Shown here piece by piece: positions 31,421 through 34,892 of a DNA stretch of 34,892 nt. Each line of letters starts with the position of its first letter. The first letter of the stretch is position 1. The notes under the pieces were generated by a model. The model was given only the letters and a program-made list of their open reading frames with translations. It had not been told where the DNA came from and ran no database searches. The stretch comes from 13-2-20CM-68-14 sp051955535 (lineage in GTDB: Bacteria > Actinomycetota > Thermoleophilia > Gaiellales > Gaiellaceae): NCBI GenBank assembly GCA_051955535.1, contig JBQCGP010000044.1:1-34892 (forward strand). The letters run 5' to 3'. Position numbers and translations under genes: made by a program.

Positions 31421-31857
31421 CCGGCGTTCAGCGTCGCAGTGATCTTGTCGATCGCCTCGCGCTCGGAAGCGCTGACGTCACCGATCTCACCCTTCTCCCG
31501 GTGCGCCGAGGCCACCTTGTCGGCGACATCGAGCGTGAAGTGCCTGTACGCGTCGACCTCCTCCGGGGTCGCTTTCTGATGGAGGAGCACCACCGCGTCG
31601 CGGAGGCGGCTCAGTCCTTCCTGTTCGGCCTCCTCCGGCGAGTGGTAGCGCTTCAGCTTCGGCGACTCGCCGACGATTTCGTCGAGCAGCTCACTGGCCC
31701 CGCGCTCCTTCCGTGCCTCCGTAAATGCCTTCGCCATCGCCCAGCTCTCACGGAAGCTGCCTCCGCTCGAAGCCGTCAGGACGACGAGCCCAGCCGCCGG
31801 AGGGCCCTCGCGCACGAGCTCCCACTCCTCCTCGGTGAAGTCCGCCTTGCCGGTCAT
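31417..31857 (-). CDS. conserved hypothetical protein
   Basis: A 146-residue soluble protein: ADFTEEEWELVREGPPAAGLVVLTASSGGSFRESWAMAKAFTEARK at the start, a charged middle (LLDEIVGESPKLKRYHSPEEAEQE), then helices ending ASEREAIDKITATLNAG. There is no signal, membrane helix or known motif. AAAGGAGG lies just before the ATG, a strong ribosome site. Its TAA overlaps the stop of the RDD gene. A variant palindrome (31911-31926) lies 53 bases upstream. It looks like an actinobacterial family of unknown role. Confidence 0.8.
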   Translation of the reverse strand: MTGKADFTEEEWELVREGPPAAGLVVLTASSGGSFRESWAMAKAFTEARKERGASELLDEIVGESPKLKRYHSPEEAEQEGLSRLRDAVVLLHQKATPEEVDAYRHFTLDVADKVASAHREKGEIGDVSASEREAIDKITATLNAG

Positions 31858-31910
31858 GCTGCTCCTCCTTTCGTCTGGCGAGAGGGAACGTTCGGCCCGC
31901 CTCCGGCGCA

Positions 31911-31926
31911 TCGTACGATGCGGTGA
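31911..31926 (-). promoter_or_regulatory. palindrome variant, shortened spacer
   Basis: TCGTAC-GATG-CGGTGA: one mismatch in each arm and a 4-base spacer. It also contains the perfect 12-base palindrome CATCGTACGATG (31909-31920). It is 53 bases from the start at 31857, the same placement as the exact sites, which is why I list it. Confidence 0.4.
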
Positions 31927-31987
31927 AGCCGCCTGCGGGTCTCTGGTTCGCCCGCGTAATGTGGCGCGCCGTGCGCTACTGAGTCCC

Positions 31988-32020
31988 CAGGTGAGCCGGA
32001 CCCGGGGACCGGCTCACCTG
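31988..32020 (-). terminator. strong hairpin terminator after the DUF6325 operon
   Basis: Perfect 12-base arms CAGGTGAGCCGG and CCGGCTCACCTG with a 9-base loop lie 20 bases past the stop at 32041. There is no T-run on either side, so termination may rely on the stem alone. Confidence 0.6.
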
Positions 32021-32040
32021 AAGTCGAGGGCAACCCCTCC

Positions 32041-32577
32041 TTAAGCCTCGACCTTCTGCGCTCGGATCAGTCCGACGGCCATCAGGTCGGCGGCATGGAC
32101 CCACTCGTCCGCGAGCGTGACCCCGCCGGCCTTGGCGATCATGTCGCGAAGCGGGATCGCCCACCGGTGCTCGAGCAGCGCGACGGCCGCCGCGGTGCCC
32201 TGCGGGATCGCGTCGCCGAGGTACCAGACCGCGTCCTCGTCGAAGACGTGCCCGTCCTCGAGCTCGGCGGCCCCTGCGATGGCTCCTCGTTCGGCTCCTT
32301 CCTCGCCGCCTTCCCCGAATCCGACGAGTGCTCCGACGATCGCGCCGAAACGCTCAGCCTCCTCCTGACTGAGGTCGCTCTGCTGAATCGCCTCGATCTC
32401 TCCGTCGTCGTTCTTCCTGACCAGGAGCAGATCGATAAGCCGCACGATGTCGTTTTCCTTCAGCCTTGCGAGCTCTGCCCGGATCTCGCCCGTGAAGTTG
32501 TCGTTGTCGAAACCGACGACGAGCATCTGAACGGGGCCGAGTGTCAGTCCTTCGTCCGTATGGGTGGGAACGCTCAT
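32041..32577 (-). CDS. DUF6325 family protein
   Basis: A 178-residue protein starting LGPVQMLVVGFDNDNFTGEI, then LARLKENDIVRLIDLLLVRKNDDGEIEAIQ, an acidic Gly-rich centre (GALVGFGEGGEEGAERGAIAGAAEL), and LEHRWAIPLRDMIAKAGGV. This order (ferredoxin-like fold with a Gly-rich insert) is that of DUF6325/DUF1269-like proteins. It has no clear membrane helix, though the Gly-rich part is mildly hydrophobic. The ATG overlaps the stop of the SHOCT gene by four bases. It is the last of three genes in a set that is frequent in actinobacterial stress regions. Function is unknown. Confidence 0.85.
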   Translation of the reverse strand: MSVPTHTDEGLTLGPVQMLVVGFDNDNFTGEIRAELARLKENDIVRLIDLLLVRKNDDGEIEAIQQSDLSQEEAERFGAIVGALVGFGEGGEEGAERGAIAGAAELEDGHVFDEDAVWYLGDAIPQGTAAAVALLEHRWAIPLRDMIAKAGGVTLADEWVHAADLMAVGLIRAQKVEA

Positions 32578-32858
32578 AGGCCTTGCAGCACCTTCTGCTT
32601 CTGCACCTCGAACTCGGCGTCCGTCAGGACGCCCTGGTTGTGGAGCTCGCCGAGCTTCTGGAGCTGCTCGATCGAGTTGTCCGACATGCCGCCTCCCTGC
32701 GGGGCCGCCTGCTGTCCCTGCTGGGCCTCGAGCTCGTCCAGACGGGCGTCGCGGTAGGCGTCATCCTCGCGTCCCTCCTGGACCCGCTTGCCCGCGTAGT
32801 AGGCCGCGCCTCCGACCATCGCCGCCCGCGCCAGCGGGCGTCGCCTTCGCATGAACAT
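32574..32858 (-). CDS. SHOCT-domain protein
   Basis: A 94-residue protein. A basic N-terminus (MFMRRRRPLARAAM) leads to a short weakly hydrophobic stretch VGGAAYYAGK, a polar Gln/Gly-rich linker, then a SHOCT domain at about 60-92: IEQLQKLGELHNQGVLTDAEFEVQKQKVL. SHOCT is a short C-terminal oligomerisation or membrane-associated module. GGAGG lies before the ATG with a good spacing. It overlaps the DUF6325 gene by four bases and is 19 bases from the DUF1269-like gene upstream. Confidence 0.88.
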   Translation of the reverse strand: MFMRRRRPLARAAMVGGAAYYAGKRVQEGREDDAYRDARLDELEAQQGQQAAPQGGGMSDNSIEQLQKLGELHNQGVLTDAEFEVQKQKVLQGL

Positions 32859-32877
32859 CGCGTTGCCTCCTTCCCGC

Positions 32878-33384
32878 CTAGGCGCCGGCCGCGACCGGTT
32901 GCTTGCCGTGCAGGGCGTCCTGCAACTGGCGCTCGGTGTCCTCCGAGAGCGACGACTTGAGCACGGTTCCGCCGTACTTGCTCATCGCCGCGACGGCCTT
33001 GTCGGGCGTAGCTTTTTCGAGGATCAGGAAGAGCGCGGAGGTTCCAGGCTTCAGCATGTCGCGTACCTGATCCTGGAACTCCCTGTCGATGCCGCTCTTC
33101 TCGAATTTCCCCATCAGGGCGCCCATACCGGCTCCCACGGCCATGCCGAGCACCGGCACGAAGAACAGGAGCCCGAAGAGGAACCCCCAGAACATGCCGT
33201 ACGTCGCTCCGGCGCCGACGGCGTGGTGGCTCGTCGAGACCCTGAACTTGCCGTCCTTGTCGCGCACGATCGAAGCAATCGCGTCGGGCTGGATGATCAG
33301 CTCCTCGGCAAGGCGATGGGCTTCCTGCTCGGCCTCGCCGGCGGTCGTCTCGTCCGGGTAGCCAATCGCGATCAGTTCCGCCAT
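32878..33384 (-). CDS. DUF1269-family protein with Gly-rich hydrophobic hairpin
   Basis: A 168-residue protein. The start AELIAIGYPDETTAGEAEQEAHRLAEELI and IASIVRDKDGKFRVSTSHHAVGAG are the DUF1269 pattern; the centre GMFWGFLFGLLFFVPVLGMAVGAGMGALMGKF is a glycine-zipper-like hydrophobic pair, and the C-terminus LKPGTSALFLILEKATPDKAV closes the fold. AAAGGA lies eight bases before the ATG. It is the first gene of the operon with SHOCT and DUF6325 genes. Palindrome site 8 lies 65 bases upstream. DUF1269 proteins are common in stress-linked gene sets; mechanism is unknown. Confidence 0.86.
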   Translation of the reverse strand: MAELIAIGYPDETTAGEAEQEAHRLAEELIIQPDAIASIVRDKDGKFRVSTSHHAVGAGATYGMFWGFLFGLLFFVPVLGMAVGAGMGALMGKFEKSGIDREFQDQVRDMLKPGTSALFLILEKATPDKAVAAMSKYGGTVLKSSLSEDTERQLQDALHGKQPVAAGA

Positions 33385-33449
33385 TCGGTCCGTCCTTTCG
33401 TCGTGTGCACCTTCGCGAGCGAGGATCTCGGCGCCGCGCTCTAGGGGCA

Positions 33450-33466
33450 TCCTCCAGATGGGATGA
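33450..33466 (-). promoter_or_regulatory. palindrome site 8, one mismatch
   Basis: TCCTCC-AGATG-GGATGA, with C for R at position 3. It is 65 bases upstream of the start at 33384 and only ten bases from site 9, so two dimers could sit side by side. Confidence 0.58.
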
Positions 33467-33476
33467 CCCGGCGAAT

Positions 33477-33493
33477 TCGTCCCGATCGGACGA
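33477..33493 (+). promoter_or_regulatory. palindrome site 9, TCRYCC-N5-GGRYGA (exact, symmetric)
   Basis: TCGTCC-CGATC-GGACGA has perfectly complementary arms and lies 36 bases before the NfeD-like start at 33530. The centre-to-centre distance to site 8 is 27 bases. Confidence 0.7.
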
Positions 33494-33529
33494 TGCGTCG
33501 ACGGGGCTGCGGAGGTCGAGTTCGAGGCG

Positions 33530-33949
33530 ATGGTTCTGATCGTCGCGATCGTGATCGCCCTGTTCGTTCCGTGGCCCTGGAAGCTCCTGGTCCTCGGCGC
33601 GGGCATCGTGGCCGAGATCGGCGAGGTGATCTGGGGCCGGCGGCTGGCAAAGCGGTGGCGGCCGACGACCGGGGCCGAAGCGATGATCGGTGTGCACGCG
33701 GAGGTCGTCTCGCCGATGCATCCGCTCGGGCAGGTCAAGGTCAACGGCGAGCTTTGGGAGGCGACGTCGAACGCCGGTGCCGAGGTTGGCGACACGGTCG
33801 TCGTCCGCGGCATGGAGGGATTGACCCTCGTTGTCGAACCCCTAGCGGGACCGGGTTCATCCCGTTTGGACGATGTACGCACAGAGCGACTCGGCTTCGC
33901 TCAGGCCGAGTACGAGCGAAAGGAGACGAATGGCGACTACAAGCTATGA
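33530..33949 (+). CDS. NfeD-like membrane protein
   Basis: A 139-residue protein with two adjoining hydrophobic stretches (about 2-30: VLIVAIVIALFVPWPWKLLVLGAGIVAE) and an OB-fold NfeD-type C-terminal domain (about 52-105: IGVHAEVVSPMHPLGQVKVNGELWEATSNAGAEVGDTVVVRGMEGLTLVVEPL). NfeD proteins pair with membrane proteases or stomatins in some bacteria. The family normally ends near VVEP; the last 34 residues here are polar, unlike the domain, and are encoded by DNA that also carries palindrome site 10. Its end overlaps the next gene by 20 bases. Palindrome site 9 lies 36 bases upstream. Confidence 0.85.
   Translation: MVLIVAIVIALFVPWPWKLLVLGAGIVAEIGEVIWGRRLAKRWRPTTGAEAMIGVHAEVVSPMHPLGQVKVNGELWEATSNAGAEVGDTVVVRGMEGLTLVVEPLAGPGSSRLDDVRTERLGFAQAEYERKETNGDYKL
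33857..33873 (+). promoter_or_regulatory. palindrome site 10, TCRYCC-N5-GGRYGA (exact), inside the NfeD-like gene end
   Basis: TCATCC-CGTTT-GGACGA, 56 bases before the ATG at 33930. It is the only copy inside a reading frame, suggesting a separate promoter for the DUF7144-like gene. Confidence 0.62.
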
Positions 33950-34358
33950 CGCCGGGTACAGCAGCGAGGGCGCCTACGACATCAGAGGCGGCGGGTGGAT
34001 CACCTTCGCTGCCGTGATGCTCGGGCTGGCCGGGACGTTCAACGTCCTGGAGGGCATCCTCGCGATCGCGAACTCGAGGGTCTACACCGGTCACCAGACC
34101 CTCGTGTTCAGCAACCTGAACACCTGGGGCTGGATCGTGTTGCTTCTGGGCGTCGGCATGCTGCTGGCCGCATTCGGCCTCTTCAGTGGCAGTGAGTTGG
34201 CCCGCTGGTTCGGAGTCGCGGTGGTGAGCATCAACGCGATTGGGCAGCTCTACTACATCCCGGCCTACCCGTTCTGGTCGCTTGCGATGTTCACGATCGA
34301 CATCCTGATCATCTACGGGCTCGTGGCCTACGGGGGGCGCCAGCTCCGCAACGCTTGA
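33930..34358 (+). CDS. DUF7144-type four-helix membrane protein
   Basis: A 142-residue protein. A short Tyr/Gly-rich start leads to four membrane helices: GWITFAAVMLGLAGTFNVLEGILAIA, GWIVLLLGVGMLLAAFGLFSG, WFGVAVVSINAIGQLYYIPAYPFW and FTIDILIIYGLVAYGG. The helix patterns and the WSL, IYGLVAYG wording fit the DUF7144 actinobacterial family. AAAGGAG lies before the ATG. The frame is open further upstream to 33873, but the ribosome site fixes the start at 33930. It overlaps the NfeD-like gene by 20 bases and has its own palindrome. Function is unknown. Confidence 0.86.
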   Translation: MATTSYDAGYSSEGAYDIRGGGWITFAAVMLGLAGTFNVLEGILAIANSRVYTGHQTLVFSNLNTWGWIVLLLGVGMLLAAFGLFSGSELARWFGVAVVSINAIGQLYYIPAYPFWSLAMFTIDILIIYGLVAYGGRQLRNA

Positions 34359-34388
34359 CGCCCGCGTCTCATCCGAATCCGAACAACT

Positions 34389-34416
34389 GACGGCGCCGCT
34401 CCCGGGCGGCGCCGTC
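34389..34416 (+). terminator. hairpin terminator after the DUF7144-like gene
   Basis: Perfect 11-base arms GACGGCGCCGC and GCGGCGCCGTC with a 6-base loop lie 30 bases after the stop at 34358. It is followed by GGCTTGTCT, a weak T-rich tail. Confidence 0.65.
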
Positions 34417-34427
34417 GGCTTGTCTAA

Positions 34428-34477
34428 AGAGGGTTCGGCGAAACAGTGTCTGAGCCGCCCGTTCCGCCAAACCCTCT
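34428..34477 (+). repeat. long-loop inverted repeat, possible leader element
   Basis: Arms AGAGGGTTCGGCG and CGCCAAACCCTCT match at 12 of 13 positions with a 24-base loop. It lies 53 bases before the ORF at 34531. It could be a leader structure or a second terminator. I do not recognise it as a known riboswitch. Confidence 0.4.
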
Positions 34478-34530
34478 AATGACCTAAACCGGTCAGGCGA
34501 GAGCCTGGGTGAAACCGCCATTCTCGTCCC

Positions 34531-34800
34531 ATGCTTTGCAACACCGACGGACGGGACCCCAGCCTCGCGACCGGACAACCGGTCCGAGTAGACGGATCCG
34601 TCGGCGGCGGGCGGCTCCTCTCCCTCTCTCCCGTCGCCGACATCCGTCGCTTTCGAGTCAAGCACGCGCTGAAGTCGATCGAGGACGCGCTGATCTTGCT
34701 CGACGAGGAGCGGCAGAGCGGCGTCCAGGTGGGCGCGCTCGAGCAGATTCGAGACGATCTCGCGATCGTGCTTCGAGTCGCGGAGGCCGAGGCACGCTGA
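34531..34800 (+). CDS. small hypothetical protein
   Basis: An 89-residue product. The first 35 residues are low-complexity and may not all be translated. From about residue 36 the protein is helical and charged: VADIRRFRVKHALKSIEDAL, LLDEERQSGVQ, LEQIRDDLAIVLRVAEAEAR. No membrane helix or motif is seen. Support comes mainly from its end: the TGA overlaps the ATG of the next frame (ATGA/TGATG), the coupling used throughout this window. The ribosome site is poor and the true start may lie inside. An opposite-strand frame (34369-34815) covers the same DNA but runs through both hairpins and is less likely. Confidence 0.5.
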   Translation: MLCNTDGRDPSLATGQPVRVDGSVGGGRLLSLSPVADIRRFRVKHALKSIEDALILLDEERQSGVQVGALEQIRDDLAIVLRVAEAEAR

Positions 34801-34892
34801 TGACGGAGCTCGCAAGGGCGGTTCATTTCGAGATCGCCGACCTTGCGGCGGCCGTAAGACTGACCCGCCGGCTCGCCCGGGGCCGGGTCGTC
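34800..34892 (+). CDS. start of an unknown protein (cut by right window edge)
   Basis: An ATG at 34800-34802 overlaps the preceding stop, and the frame stays open for 31 codons to the edge: TELARAVHFEIADLAAAVRL, then TRRLARGRVV. The start is amphipathic and helical. Too little is present to name a family. Confidence 0.5.
   Translation, partial: MTELARAVHFEIADLAAAVRLTRRLARGRVV

Noticed and set aside
34369..34385. TCATCC-GAATC-CGAACA after the DUF7144-like gene
   Set aside because: Only the left half-site matches and it lies just after a stop codon.
34490..34530. Possible riboswitch-like sequence (GGGTGAAACCGCC)
   Set aside because: I could not fit it to the conserved core of a c-di-AMP, cobalamin or glycine riboswitch.
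34369..34815. 148-codon minus-strand frame at the right edge
   Set aside because: It crosses both hairpins and lacks protein-like composition, while the plus strand has two coupled frames.

Overview
The window is GC-rich bacterial DNA with many GTG and TTG starts, tightly coupled genes and short intergenic gaps. Gene content (NarL-type two-component systems, GH15 trehalase-like and debranching enzymes, DUF1269, SHOCT and DUF6325 proteins, UPF0104 flippase-like proteins, an SfLAP/GAP protein) suggests an actinobacterium, most likely class Thermoleophilia (Gaiellales or Solirubrobacterales). The taxonomic call is inference. I saw no rRNA, tRNA, CRISPR array, insertion sequence or phage module.

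Layout. 1-253 (-) is the start of a membrane protein cut by the left edge. 432-8002 is a regulatory block: a NarL-type kinase/regulator pair on the minus strand, a divergent MASE1 kinase/regulator pair on the plus strand, and a large MalT-like LuxR regulator. 8013-20701 is a mosaic of short, mostly divergent envelope operons: a small membrane protein, an AI-2E family permease, a conserved hypothetical, MBL hydrolase + UPF0104 + YihY/BrkB, holin-like membrane domain fused to a phosphatase + MFS exporter, a membrane protein split by an in-frame TAG, a K+ channel, a second UPF0104 + GAP-family protein, a PLDc_N protein and an orphan glutamine amidotransferase. 20713-25974 (-) is ornithine carbamoyltransferase + P2-type ATPase + CYTH-like/Ppx fusion. 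26165-31420 (+) is SCP2 + debranching enzyme + GH15 + RDD. 31417-34358 is a cluster of small stress-type genes. The right edge holds two coupled plus-strand ORFs, the second cut by the edge.

Main finding. A 17-bp inverted repeat, TCRYCC-N5-GGRYGA, occurs nine times exactly, once with one mismatch and once in a shortened form. All copies but one are intergenic, mostly 33-65 bases before a start codon, and together they precede nearly every transcription unit from 8 kb to 34.4 kb and the gene at the left edge. Three copies lie midway between divergent genes. This looks like the operator of one dimeric regulator controlling an envelope, carbohydrate and stress regulon. The regulator is unknown; the three LuxR/NarL-type DNA-binding proteins in the left block are only positional candidates. 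A different dyad, TACGTCA-TT-TGGCGTA, with NarL 7-2-7 geometry, lies just before the MASE1 kinase operon.

How the genes may work together (inference): membrane sensors and a STAND-type regulator sit beside a set of genes for envelope maintenance, ion transport, polyphosphate and phosphate-ester hydrolysis, alpha-glucan or trehalose breakdown, and small glycine-rich membrane proteins. That mix fits a general stress or dormancy response.
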